Counted from the first letter of the stretch, positions 1-59,651 are shown. The stretch: DNA of 64,000 bases from Megaleporinus macrocephalus (GCA_021613375.1 CM038716.1:7605680-7669679), one strand, 5' to 3'. Numbers and translations are program-made. The notes: generated from the sequence alone by a model not told the origin.

Positions 1-831
1 TTTGTAGGCAGTGCTTAATAATTCATGCTTTTCTGCATCTGTTTATTCTTTCTTTGTTTATTCTTTCACAGCTAGAACTTTTGCAAGGCAAATTCTTGTC
101 TTAGAAACTCTGTCTGGCTGAGCCTACTCCACCACAGAGATGTTAACAGAGAGACTTGCTGCACATACACACATATGTACACACATACAGTAAAAAAAGC
201 CATTTCAAGGCCATTTATAATCTGGATTAATAAACCCTTGAACCCTTCCATCAATATATCATTCCAGATATTCAAAGCTATCCCAGATATGTAGATCTAC
301 GGAAGATTGTGCACATGGCAAAACAAAAGCTGCTCTTTTGCAACCGAGTGTTAGCAATAATAATATTTTTAAACTTTATTTTAATCCCTCGGATGTTTTG
401 GTCCTGGAATCAGCGGATTTGCAGAGTTGTGGTTTCGACTTGCCGTAGCTGACCTCATTAAAGATAGATGCTAAACGCTGCCTCCGACAGAAAGAAGCAA
501 GAAGGAAAGATAAAGAGATACAAAAACACGAGCGTGCTGTTTGCTTTGGCCCCGATCGTGAAAAGAATGAACAATGCAAGCAATTATGCGTACGTGGGAT
601 TGAGTATGAATAATTCAACGTGGGGAGTTTAAAGGGTGTAAAATATGCATGTTTGGAGTGAAGTGGCGTGTTTTTACACAGTGAGTGAAAAGAAGTCAAA
701 CTCTGCTCACACAGCGGCTCTGTTATCGTACGCATCACTTATAACACCCCCACCTCAGAGATTAAAGCTATGAAGAATGTGACCAGATACAGCATACTCA
801 GATTACAGCACTGAAACCCTTACCCTACAGC
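1..831. other. Unassigned AT-rich DNA
   Basis: I see no exon, promoter or recognisable element here. A 120-codon open frame on the minus strand (376-738) has no family resemblance and no convincing splice context, and looks like chance. Confidence 0.5.
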
Positions 832-880
832 TAGATAGGTAGATAGATAGATGGATAGATGGAGGGATGGATGGATGGAT
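832..880. repeat. GATA/GATG microsatellite
   Basis: Short tandem tetranucleotides, first GATA-type and then GGAT-type units, directly precede the large 75-bp array. Confidence 0.9.
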
Positions 881-1059
881 GTTAAATGAAAAATATTGGC
901 TCTGCTAATCAATCCACACCGTTTTTGGCTTTTGTTCAAACAAGCTCAGCCCAGAGTCAGCAAAAAGAATGTTTGGACTAAATTAGAGTCAGTTCAGACT
1001 GTGCAGGTTTTGGACAGGTCTGGATCAAGTTCAAGAAAGCTAGGATCTAGGTTTAGGTC

Positions 1060-4000
1060 GCCTAAGGCCAGGTTTTGGACAGCTAAAATAATGTTTGAAC
1101 CAGCTAAGGCCTGGTTTAGTGTAGGGTTTGATTCTCCTAAGGCCAGGGTTTGGACAGCTAAAATAATGTTTGAAGCAGCTAAGGCCTGGTTTAGGCTAGG
1201 GTTTGATTCTCCTTAGGCCAGGTTTTGGGCAGCTAAAATAATGTTTGAACCAGCTAAGGCCTGGTTTAGGCTAGGGTTTGATTCTCCTAAGGCCAGGTTT
1301 TGGGCAGCTAAAATAATGTTCGAACCAGCTAAGGCCTGGTTTAGGCTAGGGTTTGATTCTCCTTAAGCCAGGTTTTGGGCAGCTAAAATAATGTTCGAAC
1401 CAGCTAAGGCCTGGTTTAGGCTAGGGTTTGATTCTCCTAAGGCCAGGTTTTGGGCAGCTAAAATAATGTTCGAACCAGCTAAGGCCTGGTTTAGGCTAGG
1501 GTTTGATTCTCCTAAGGCCAGGTTTTGGGCAGCTAAAATAATGTTCGAACCAGCTAAGGCCTGGTTTAGGCTAGGGTTTGATTCTCCTAAGGCCAGGTTT
1601 TGGACAGCTAAAATAATGTTCGAACCAGCTAAGGCCTGGTTTAGGCTAGGGTTTGATTCTCCTAAGGCCAGGTTTTGGGCAGCTAAAATAATGTTCGAAC
1701 CAGCTAAGGCCTGGTTTAGGCTAGGGTTAGATTCTCCTTAAGCCAGGTTTTGGGCAGCTAAAATAATGTTCGAACCAGCTAAGGCCTGGTTTAGGCTAGG
1801 GTTTGATTCTCCTAAGGCCAGGTTTTGGGCAGCTAAAATAATGTTCGAACCAGCTAAGGCCTGGTTTAGGCTAGGGTTTGATTCTCCTAAGGCCAGGTTT
1901 TGGGCAGCTAAAATAATGTTCGAACCAGCTAAGGCCTGGTTTAGGCTAGGGTTTGATTCTCCTAAGGCCAGGTTTTGGGCAGCTAAAATAATGTTCGAAC
2001 CAGCTAAGGCCTGGTTTAGGCTAGGGTTTGATTCTCCTAAGGCCAGGTTTTGGACAGCTAAAATAATGTTCGAACCAGCTAAGGCCTGGTTTAGGCTAGG
2101 GTTTTATTCTCCTAAGGCCAGGTTTTGGACAGCTAAAATAATGTTCGAACCAGCTAAGGCCTGGTTTAGGCTAGGGTTTAATTCTCCTAAGGCCAGGTTT
2201 TGGACAGCTAAAATAATGTTCGAACCAGCTAAGGCCTGGTTTAGGCTAGGGTTTGATTCTCCTTAAGCCAGGTTTTGGGCAGCTAAAATAATGTTCGAAC
2301 CAGCTAAGGCCTGGTTTAGGCTAGGGTTTGATTCTCCTAAGGCCAGGTTTTGGGCAGCTAAAATAATGTTCGAACCAGCTAAGGCCTGGTTTAGGCTAGG
2401 GTTTGATTCTCCTAAGGCCAGGTTTTGGACAGCTAAAATAATGTTCGAACCAGCTAAGGCCTGGTTTAGGCTAGGGTTTTATTCTCCTAAGGCCAGGTTT
2501 TGGACAGCTAAAATAATGTTTGAACCAGCTAAGGCCTGGTTTAGTGTAGGGTTTGATTCTCCTAAGGCCAGGGTTTGGACAGCTAAAATAATGTTTGAAG
2601 CAGCTAAGGCCTGGTTTAGGCTAGGGTTTGATTCTCCTTAGGCCAGGTTTTGGGCAGCTAAAATAATGTTTGAACCAGCTAAGGCCTGGTTTAGGCTAGG
2701 GTTTGATTCTCCTAAGGCCAGGTTTTGGACAGCTAAAATAATGTTCGAACCAGCTAAGGCCTGGTTTAGGCTAGGGTTTGATTCTCCTAAGGCCAGGTTT
2801 TGGGCAGCTAAAATAATGTTCGAACCAGCTAAGGCCTGGTTTAGGCTAGGGTTTGATTCTCCTTAAGCCAGGTTTTGGGCAGCTAAAATAATGTTCGAAC
2901 CAGCTAAGGCCTGGTTTAGGCTAGGGTTTGATTCTCCTAAGGCCAGGTTTTGGGCAGCTAAAATAATGTTCGAACCAGCTAAGGCCTGGTTTAGGCTAGG
3001 GTTTGATTCTCCTAAGGCCAGGTTTTGGGCAGCTAAAATAATGTTCGAACCAGCTAAGGCCTGGTTTAGGCTAGGGTTTGATTCTCCTAAGGCCAGGTTT
3101 TGGACAGCTAAAATAATGTTCGAACCAGCTAAGGCCTGGTTTAGGCTAGGGTTTGATTCTCCTAAGGCCAGGTTTTGGGCAGCTAAAATAATGTTCGAAC
3201 CAGCTAAGGCCTGGTTTAGGCTAGGGTTTGATTCTCCTTAAGCCAGGTTTTGGGCAGCTAAAATAATGTTCGAACCAGCTAAGGCCTGGTTTAGGCTAGG
3301 GTTTGATTCTCCTAAGGCCAGGTTTTGGGCAGCTAAAATAATGTTCGAACCAGCTAAGGCCTGGTTTAGGCTAGGGTTTGATTCTCCTAAGGCCAGGTTT
3401 TGGGCAGCTAAAATAATGTTCGAACCAGCTAAGGCCTGGTTTAGGCTAGGGTTTGATTCTCCTAAGGCCAGGTTTTGGGCAGCTAAAATAATGTTCGAAC
3501 CAGCTAAGGCCTGGTTTAGGCTAGGGTTTGATTCTCCTAAGGCCAGGTTTTGGACAGCTAAAATAATGTTCGAACCAGCTAAGGCCTGGTTTAGGCTAGG
3601 GTTTTATTCTCCTAAGGCCAGGTTTTGGACAGCTAAAATAATGTTCGAACCAGCTAAGGCCTGGTTTAGGCTAGGGTTTAATTCTCCTAAGGCCAGGTTT
3701 TGGACAGCTAAAATAATGTTCGAACCAGCTAAGGCCTGGTTTAGGCTAGGGTTTGATTCTCCTTAAGCCAGGTTTTGGGCAGCTAAAATAATGTTCGAAC
3801 CAGCTAAGGCCTGGTTTAGGCTAGGGTTTGATTCTCCTAAGGCCAGGTTTTGGGCAGCTAAAATAATGTTCGAACCAGCTAAGGCCTGGTTTAGGCTAGG
3901 GTTTGATTCTCCTAAGGCCAGGTTTTGGACAGCTAAAATAATGTTCGAACCAGCTAAGGCCTGGTTTAGGCTAGGGTTTTATTCTCCTAAGGCCAGGTTT

Positions 4001-4430
4001 TGGACAGCTAAAATAATGTTCGAACCAGCTAAGGCCTGGTTTAGGCTAGGGTTTAATTCTCCTAAGGCCAGGTTTTGGGCAGCTAAAATAATGTTCGAAC
4101 CAGCTAAGGCCTGGTTTAGGCTAGGGTTTGATTCTCCTAAGGCCAGGTTTTGGACAGCTAAAATAATTTTCGAACCAGCTAAGGCCTGGTTTAGGCTAGG
4201 GTTTGATTCTCCTTAAGCCAGGTTTTGAGCAGCTAAAATAATGTTCGAACCAGCTAAGGCCTGGTTTAGGCTAGGGTTTGATTCTCCTAAGGCCAGGTTT
4301 TGGGCAGCTAAAAAAATATTCGAACCAGCTAAGGCCTGGTTTAGGCTAGGGTTTGATTCTCCTAAGGCCAGGTTTTGGGCGGCTAAAAAAATATTCGAAC
4401 CAGCTAAGGCCTGGTTTAAGCCATATATAG
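1060..4430. repeat. 75-bp tandem array with higher-order structure
   Basis: About 45 head-to-tail copies of a 75-bp unit containing the words CCAGCTAAGGCCTGG and TTTAGGCTAGGGTTTGATTC. Because 75 is divisible by three, one plus-strand frame stays open through runs of up to six or seven units (25 residues each, starting MFEPAKAWF). A CCTTAA or CCTTAG variant repeatedly closes it. Variant units recur in the same order 1,425-1,500 bp apart (for example 1766-2266 against 3266-3766, identical at the protein level), so a block of 19-20 units was itself duplicated. Inside each unit three sub-units of about 25 bp are visible. I read this as a satellite-type array, not a gene. Confidence 0.93.
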
Positions 4431-5110
4431 GCCTGGCCTGGGATCAAGTTTGGATAAATTAAGGCCAGGTTTGCCATCAGGTTTGTCATCTAATGCCTAA
4501 TTCGGGTCATCCTGATCAGATTTGGGGCTGCTAAAACCAGATTTTGACCAGGTTTGGGTCACCTAAAGTCTGGTTTAGGCCAGCTAGGGTTAGGTTTAAA
4601 TCAGCTAAGACCTATTTGGGCCAACTCTGATCAGGTTTGGGCCAGCTAAAGTAAGATTTGAACCAGCTATGTCCTAGTTTGGGCTGGATCAGGTGGTGAC
4701 AGTCATCTAAATCCTAGCCTGGGCTAAGATCAGGTATGGACAAATAAAGTCCAGGTTGGTACATCTAAGGCCTTATTTGGTGCCAGCTTAGACAAGTTCA
4801 GATTTCAACCAGGTTTGAACCAGCTATGGTCATGTTTGAGCCACCTTAAGCCAGCTTTGGGCCAGCTAAGTACAATAACAGGGTTTGGACCAGGTTTTGG
4901 GCCAGCCAAAATGTGGTTTGAACAATCGAAGTCCACATTTGAGCCATCTAAGAACTGGTTTAGACCATCTAAAACCATTTTTGGGGCCAGCAAACATCAG
5001 GTTTGGACCTTTTTCGCCCAGCTTCGGATCATCTAAGGCCAGGTTTGGGCCAGCTAAAACCAGACTTGGGATATCTGTGGCTAGGTCTGGACCAGCTCAG
5101 AAGTTACTGC
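4431..5110. repeat. Decayed flank of the 75-bp array
   Basis: Words such as AGGTTTGGGCCAGCTAAA recur at shorter, irregular spacing and with many differences. These look like older, unhomogenised relatives of the sub-units of the neighbouring array. A shorter stretch with similar words lies at the left edge (about 940-1059). Confidence 0.75.
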
Positions 5111-5869
5111 TGAGTCCCAGCATACAGAGGAGCTGTTACCTAAGGCTTAAGATGAGGAACCTATTGGAGCTGCTATTGTGCTCAGTCATGAACCTGGTCA
5201 CACAGTGAGAGAGTAAATGAGACCTGCTTTGAAATGGATTCTAGGTTTTAGAGCTATGAGAACACATAGAAAGGCCACACGTAGAACTAGAATCGCTGTA
5301 CCACTATAATATACAATCATTTAAAGGGAAACCCCACCGATGGTTCAAAATTTCTACACAATTAAACAGGTTTAGAATTGCAAACAGCTTTGTTTTAGAG
5401 AAATTGCTCACAATTGTGGTGATAGTAACCAGACGTCAACCTCTAACAGTTTAATTAGAGGAGATGATTATGATGTTATGGTTATGAGTACACTGCCTAA
5501 TGCCCGAGACACAGTCTTGATAAGGTTTTGGCCTGAAGCGCAGATATGATTTAATCCAAATAAATATATATATTTTTAATAATCAACATGCAATATTAAA
5601 CTCATCGACTGTTCTGTAGTTTCATAATAGAGTATATTTGTCTTGCAGACATGGTAACCCCTGGTTCCCATCAACACCACAGTAAAGAAATCCGAGTCTC
5701 TTCAATGAATCTTTTCACATGACTGAATTTTGAGATATCGGTGGGATTCCCCTTTGACAGACAGATGCTGGTGGGGTTGCTGTGTCTTCACTGCATCAAC
5801 AGATCTGCAGGTGGAGCTTTGCACAACACACCGAGATGCCCTTGGCACTGGAGGAGCAGCCCCACCACA
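5111..5869. other. Unassigned intergenic DNA
   Basis: No coding exon or clear repeat was recognised between the decayed array and the CpG-rich block. Confidence 0.5.
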
Positions 5870-6530
5870 CACGCGCCGCTACCGAGCCCCAGGACGTGCA
5901 CGTGACGTGGTACCGGTGACACGCGCTCGGGGAAAACGTGTACGTGACCGGGTAAAGCGTAACAGCGTCACAACACAAGCAGCCGTATTTCAGCAGAGCG
6001 CTGTCAGTAGACTGAACGTACGTGAAGTTGGCTTCCTATTCTTTAATTCTCCGCTCCACCTTAAACGGCGCAGCAGCTCTATGATGTAACTACAGTACGT
6101 GAACGTACCTGCTGCTCCATTTAAGGTGGACCGGGGAATTCGAATAAGAAGCCAGCTTCAGCCGCAAGAACTGCGTGCACGCACGCACGCGCGCCCGCGT
6201 CTATGTATGCGTGTTCACCATCAACACAGACGAAGCTCTCGCGCTGCTTACCGTGTGCTCGCGCTGCGCTCCCTCCGCCAGGATCCGCGCGCCTCGCTGG
6301 CATCGAGCTAATTACATGCGCTCGAAAACACACACATGCTCACGCGCACGCTCGCTCCGCTCCGCGATCCCTGGTGACGGTTAGCTTGCCGTTAGCGCGC
6401 GTGAATGCGGCCCTCCATCCGCGCAGCCACGCCGCGCCAGCGCGCGTTCCGAGCGGAGGGGCGGGGGAGCAGCGCGAGCCAATCAGCAAGGCAGAGCACT
6501 TGTTGGTGGTACAGAGCAGTGGTTGCTGGG
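5870..6530 (-). promoter_or_regulatory. CpG-rich promoter block, probable head of a leftward gene
   Basis: The stretch is strikingly rich in CpG compared with its AT-rich surroundings. It contains a GC box (GGGGCGGGGG near 6457) and a CCAAT box (GCCAATCAGC near 6478). On the minus strand a good 5' splice site, ACACG|GTAAGC, falls at 6251/6252. A non-coding first exon of a gene running left out of the window would therefore end at 6252. No matching coding exon was recognised between 1 and 6251. A foldback repeat lies inside the block. The promoter reading is inference from composition, motifs and the donor site. Confidence 0.5.
6023..6160. mobile_element. Small foldback (MITE-like) element
   Basis: The ends are imperfect inverted repeats: TGAAGTTGGCTTCCTATTC with CTCCACCTTAAA on the left, and their reverse complement on the right. 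The same 'TTCCACCTTAAA' family recurs at about 20640-20900 and 57000-57075. No coding capacity. Confidence 0.65.
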
Positions 6531-6542
6531 AGAGACGAGGGA

Positions 6543-6544
6543 TG

Positions 6545-6589
<45 letters not shown>

Positions 6590-7097
6590 TTATTGGTATT
6601 ATTATCGTCGCCAGCGTTAGTAGTAGTGGTATTGTGGTGATAATGATAATGATGGTGATTATCACTATTATTATTATTATTATTATTATTATAGCAGTAG
6701 CAGTAGTAGTAGTAGTAGTATTGTGGTGGTGTTGGTGATGATAATTATCACTAATATTATTATGGTGGTGATTTAGTCATTAGTCATCAAAGTTATTATT
6801 ATTAGTAGTAGTATTAGTGGTAATTGTAGTAGTAGTATTGCAGTGGTGGTGGTGATTATTATTATTATTATTATTATTAGAAGTAGTAGTAGTAATAGTA
6901 GTACTACTCTGATTATCACTACTATTATTATGAGTAGTAATAGTAGTAGTAGTAATAGTAGTGTAGTGGAAATAATGATGTCGATGATGGTGATTATCAC
7001 TAGAATTATTAGCAGTAGTAGTAGTTGTAGTAGTAGTAATATAAGTATTGGGGTGGTGGTAATAATAATGATCACTATTATTATTATGGAGGTGATT

Positions 7098-7136
<39 letters not shown>

Positions 7137-7290
7137 TATTAGTAGTAGTAGTAGTAGTATCATCGTGATGTGATGGTGTTGATAATTATCACTATTAGTA
7201 TTATGGAGCTAATTATTATTATTAGTAGTACTAGTATTGCTGTGATGATGGTGATTATCACTATTATAATTACTAGTAGTAGTACTTGTA
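6543..7290. repeat. Impure trinucleotide-repeat zone (ATT/AGT/GTG)
   Basis: Runs of ATA, TAT, AGT and GTG triplets alternate over about 750 bp. A palindromic word, GTGATTATCACTATTATTA and close variants, returns about every 65-110 bp (near 6655, 6740, 6915, 6989, 7066, 7178 and 7250). A longer minisatellite therefore seems to be embedded in the triplets. Open frames here are low-complexity artefacts. Confidence 0.85.
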
Positions 7291-7700
7291 GTGGTGAAGT
7301 TGAAGCTCCATTTAGAGTCTTCTAGAAGCCCGTATTGGTCTTCATCTGACCAGTGTTAGGACACAGTGAGGCCTCTTTTACTCTGCAAGCTGCAGCTCCC
7401 CAACAAATATCATGATATTCAGGACAGAACAGATAAACATGTATCTTCAAAAGTCATGTGAAGTACTCTGATGCTTATTAACGTTCTGAAAGTGATGATT
7501 AATATAACTTCACTCTTAAACACGTTCACACCTCTGTTGGAGCGGTCAGTAAAATTGTTATGGCATGGTGCCCTCTAGTGTGGGAATGTTAAACTGCTGC
7601 ATCCTAGAGTGAGCCTAGCCTCTGTTGGGGGGCGCTGTAATAGCAATTTCACATTTGCCAGGACCAGATCTGAGGTTACTAAGCGTGCTGTAAACAAACA
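7291..7700. other. Unassigned DNA between two repeat arrays
   Basis: Unique-looking sequence. It includes two 'CCCTCTAGTGTGG'/'GGGGGGCGCTGTAATAGC'-type stretches common in fish intergenic DNA. No gene is evident. Confidence 0.45.
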
Positions 7701-9972
7701 CTACCAGTCAAACTTTTTAGATACACTACCAGTCAAACGTTTTAGATACACTACCAGTCAAACGTTTTAGATACACTACCAGCCAAACGTTTTAGTACAC
7801 TACCAGACAAACGTTTTAGATACACTACCAGTCAAACGTTTTAGATACACTACCAGCCAAACGTTTTAGATACACTACAAGTCAAACGTTTTAGATACAC
7901 TACCAGTCAAACGTTTTAGATACACTACCCACCAAACGTTTTAGTACACTACCAGCCAAACGTTTTAGATACACTACCAGTCAAACGTTTTAGATACACT
8001 ACCCACCAAACGTTTTAGATACACTACCCACCAAACGTTTTAGATACACTACCAGTCAAACGTTTTAGATACACTACCAGCCAAACGTTTTAGATACACT
8101 ACCAAACGTTTTAGATACACTACCAGTCAAACGTTTTAGATACACTACCAGTCAAACGTTTTAGATACACTACCAGCCAAACGTTTTAGATACACTACCA
8201 GCCAAACGTTTTAGATACACTACCAGCCAAACGTTTTAGTACACTACCAGTCAAACGTTTTAGATACACTACCAGTCAAACGTTTTAGATACACTACCCA
8301 CCAAACGTTTTAGATACACTACCAGACAAACGTTTTAGATACACTACCAGACAAACGTTTTAGATACACTACCAAACGTTTTAGTACACTACCAGTCAAA
8401 CGTTTTAGATACACTACCAGACAAACGTTTTAGATACACTACCAGTCAAACATTTTAGATACACTACCAAACGTTTTAGATACACTACCAGACAAACGTT
8501 TTAGATACACTACCAGACAAACGTTTTAGATACACTACCAAACGTTTTAGATACACTACCAGTCAAACGTTTTAGATACACTACCAGTCAAACGTTTTAG
8601 ATACACTACCAGACAAACGTTTTAGATACACTACCAGACAAACGTTTTAGTACACTACCAGTCAAACGTTTTAGATACACTACCAGTCAAACGTTTTAGA
8701 TACACTACCAGCCAAACGTTTTAGTACACTACCAGCCAAACGTTTTAGATACACTACCAGCCAAACGTTTTAGATACACTACCAGTCAAACGTTTTAGAT
8801 ACACTACCAGTCAAACGTTTTAGATACACTACCAGTCAAAAGTTTTAGATACACTACCAGCCAAACGTTTTAGATACACTACCAGTCAAACGTTTTAGAT
8901 ACACTACCAGACAAACGTTTTAGATACACTACCCACCAAACGTTTTAGATACACTACCAGACAAACGTTTTAGATACACTACCAGTCAAACGTTTTAGAT
9001 ACACTACCAGACAAACGTTTTAGATACACTACCAGACAAACGTTTTAGTACACTACCAGTCAAACGTTTTAGATACACTACCAGTCAAACGTTTTAGATA
9101 CACTACCAGCCAAACGTTTTAGTACACTACCAGCCAAACGTTTTAGTACACTACCAGCCAAACGTTTTAGTACATTACGAGTCAAACGTTTTAGATACAC
9201 TACCAGTCAAACGTTTTAGATACACTACCAGTCAAACGTTTTAGTACACTACCAGCCAAACGTTTTAGTACACTACCAGACAAACGTTTTAGATACACTA
9301 CCCACCAAACGTTTTAGATACACTACCAGACAAACGTTTTAGATACACTACCAGTCAAACGTTTTAGATACACTACCAGACAAACGTTTTAGATACACTA
9401 CCAGACAAACGTTTTAGTACACTACCAGTCAAACGTTTTAGATACACTACCAGTCAAACGTTTTAGATACACTACCAGCCAAACGTTTTAGTACACTACC
9501 AGCCAAACGTTTTAGTACACTACCAGCCAAACGTTTTAGTACATTACGAGTCAAACGTTTTAGATACACTACCAGTCAAACGTTTTAGTACACTACCAGC
9601 CAAACGTTTTAGATACACTACCAGCCAAACGTTTTAGTACATTACGAGTCAAACGTTTTAGTACACTACCAGTCAAACGTTTTAGATACACTACCAGCCA
9701 AACGTTTTAGATACACTACCAGTCAAACGTTTTAGATACACTACCAGCCAAACGTTTTAGATACACTACCAGTCAAACGTTTTAAATACACTACCAGACA
9801 AACGTTTTAGATACACTACCAGACAAACGTTTTAGATACACTACCAGTCAAACGTTTTAGATACACTACCAGACAAACGTTTTAGATACACTACCAGCCA
9901 AACGTTTTAGTACACTACCAGCCAAACGTTTTAGATACACTACCAGTCAAACGTTTTAGATACACTACCAGT
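7701..9972. repeat. Tandem array of a 22-25-bp unit resembling a Tc1-like end
   Basis: More than 90 copies of ACACTACCAGTCAAACGTTT plus TAGAT or TAG, with AGTC/AGCC/AGAC/CACC variants. Some variant orders repeat: the block 8929-9178 recurs at 9299-9548, an offset of about 370 bp. The unit resembles the terminal inverted repeat of the Tc1-like element at 14711-15223 (ACACTACCGCTCAAAAGTTT). There are no unique spacers, so this is not CRISPR-like. Confidence 0.93.
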
Positions 9973-10399
9973 GTAGTGTACATACTGGTTTATTTGATTT
10001 CATTGTAGCTTGATGGTCATATACTGTTGTTCTGCTGAAAAGAATAACAGCAACAGCCGATTAGTAGAAAAATACTTTACTAAAATCAACCACAGGAGGA
10101 GAACGCTGATAAAAAGCAAACCTCCTTCTTCTAAACAGTCGGGTGAAGTAAGTATAAACATGCAAGCCCAAAAATTACAATCTCAAAACAATATTAGCTT
10201 GAACAGAAATGATTCCTTAATTTTAGAAATATTTTTTTCAGCAGGTTCTTCTGAGCAATATTGTATTCTCAACTCCAGGATGTGTAGCTTTAACCTTGAG
10301 GTTTATGAACCTGACTGCACCTGCACCTCAGATGGGCTCATTCTGGCTTCAGGCTGATAAAATGAGACAAATGGAAGTTTAAAAACATCACGTGTTTAA

Positions 10400-11555
10400 A
10401 CAAAGAACATATATACAAAACTTAGAGTCTCTTTTTTTATTGTACCGGTCAAATCGGCACACGTGACCTCACACTTATTTCCAAAGCAACGATATTTTCA
10501 CAGCAACTTTTCCATCACGCTCCCTAAATTTAAGTTTCAAGTCTCTGAACGTCTTTAAGGGTCAGCTTCCACAGCTGCCTGGCTGTTTCCTTCTGTCCAA
10601 TCGGGATGACGGGTACACGTGATCTTAGAATGAAGCTCAATTCCATGTCAATGACGTTTCAACAGACGTTGTCCGCGTCTTGCACGAATTTCATGCCAGC
10701 AGTCTGACTGACGGTCAAAGGGTTCTTTATAAGTGGCTTTATTGTTGTACCACGTGGCAACAAACAGGTCATAAGCACAAGTGACCTCACGACGAAGCCA
10801 GGAAATAATATTTCACGTCACAATCAAGAGTGCTAATGACCTATTTGTTGGCACACGTGACCTCAGAATGGCACACGTAGTTTGCAAGCATTGATTTTTC
10901 TTGGGATAACTTCAAACCACTGATCTGGGGATGATGTGCAGAGCAAGGTCAGATGTTTCTGTGTGTCCAATCACAATCCTCGGTGCATGTTGACTTTTGC
11001 ACTCATCTCCCCAGCAATGATATTTCTATTGCAACTTCTCCATTTTCCTCTAACCACTTCAAGCCAGTTTGGAAGCTCTCAATAGTTCCCTTGGATTTTA
11101 ATAACATTTGGACCACAATGACCTTCACACAGTCTTTCAAAGTTCTCTAAGAACCAACCTAAAGCTACCAGTCTGTAGGAACCTTTGGACAAATCAGACA
11201 AATCTGGAAACTGACCAGCACACGTGAGTTCAGAACGACAGATTCCCCATATATACCCAACATCAAGTCTCAAGCAGCCGGACTTGCCAACATGTGAGTC
11301 ATTGGACAGGTTACTGCCACGAATGACCTCAGTATAAACTTCAATAGCAATGACAAGTTCAAGTTCAATGAGACCCAACTTGATCCAAGTCTCTGACCCA
11401 AGTCTTCTGTCCGTGTAGAAAAAGCCCCTGACCACTACGACCCGTAACCTCAGTGATGCAGTTCATTCTGTGGACCAAGTTCTGAAAAGAGGCTGAACTT
11501 CAAATGTCTGAGAGTCTTTTGGGCCCTTTGGGGAAGGTGGAGGACGCGGGAGAGG
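10400..11555 (-). other. Probable 3' UTR and 3' flank of the SCAF-family gene
   Basis: This follows the stop codon at 11556-11558 on the minus strand. AATAAA-type poly(A) signals read on the minus strand near 10735 and 10430 are candidate ends. The region contains a degenerate internal repeat. A CACGTGACCTCA-type word recurs near 10460, 10614, 10775, 10855, 11219, 11315 and 11440, and a longer segment around 10480-10540 resembles 11008-11065. The exact transcript end is not determined. Confidence 0.45.
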
Positions 11556-58880
<47,325 letters not shown>

Positions 58881-59060
58881 GGCGTCTTTCTGGGTCTTCA
58901 CTTAACCGCCTGTCTTCATCTGGAGCAGGACGGACGGCCGTCGGCGGATATTTTTACTGATAATGTCGAAGAGACGAACTTCACCCTTAACTGCTAACGA
59001 AACGCAATGACAAGCGCATGCGCAGTTGTACATTGAAAGATTGTTGCCCCTGCTGGCCGG

Positions 59061-59640
59061 CAATAGGAACTGACTTACATCTGGGTTCAATCTCAAATGG
59101 CTTCTTACACCCTAGGTAGTTCACTACGTAGGTCATGAAATAACGGTCCTTATATCTTAAACAGTGCCTTATATTAAACAGAAATCATTTCATTTTAGGA
59201 TAAGCTATATGAAAAATATGTACTGCACTATATAGGCGAAGTAGTCTTAGTTTTAACTTACCCTTGTAGTGTAATGTAGATAAAAATATAGAATGCAAGC
59301 GATATATAAAAATAATCTCTGCTGATTATATTTGATGCATATGCTGCAAAAAACCTAACAATTATTATTATTAATAATAATAATAATAGTAAAAAGCAAA
59401 AACAAACCGTTTTTGCTGCTGACAAATAAAGTGACTTCAGGTACCGTGGCACAAAAACACTAGTTAAACTAAAATGTGGTGCAGATTAAGGGATATGACT
59501 ATTAAGTTTCTTCCTAAACAGAATAATCGAATATGTACTATATAAATATAAATGTATTATGTTTTCCCTGATTATGTATTCACGCATTTAAGTTCTACTA
59601 AACAGAGCAAATCAAATAAATAAAAAACAGGGACCAATAA
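59061..59640. other. Spacer between two divergent promoters
   Basis: AT-rich DNA of about 0.6 kb between the SCAF promoter and the X-box promoter. No element was recognised beyond short TAA/AAT runs near 59360. Confidence 0.5.
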
Positions 59641-59651
59641 ACGCCGCTGCT

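Noticed and set aside
376..738. 120-codon minus-strand frame
   Set aside because: No recognisable family and no supporting signals. Its length is compatible with chance.
1060..4430. Interstitial telomere-like DNA, from TTTAGG and TAGGG words in the unit
   Set aside because: The words occur once per 75 bp in a different context and never as tandem TTAGGG.
896..4462. Repetitive protein-coding gene made of 25-residue units
   Set aside because: Stops recur in the same variant unit across the array, no promoter or splice context is evident, and the open frame follows from a unit length divisible by three.
6483..7163. Poly-N, poly-I and poly-S open frames
   Set aside because: Low-complexity readings of triplet repeats with no start context or conservation.
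7701..9972. CRISPR-like array
   Set aside because: No unique spacers, unit length varies by two or three bases, and the genome is vertebrate.
10010..10357. 115-codon plus-strand frame right of the minisatellite
   Set aside because: AT-rich chance frame in the 3' flank of the SCAF gene, with no family resemblance.
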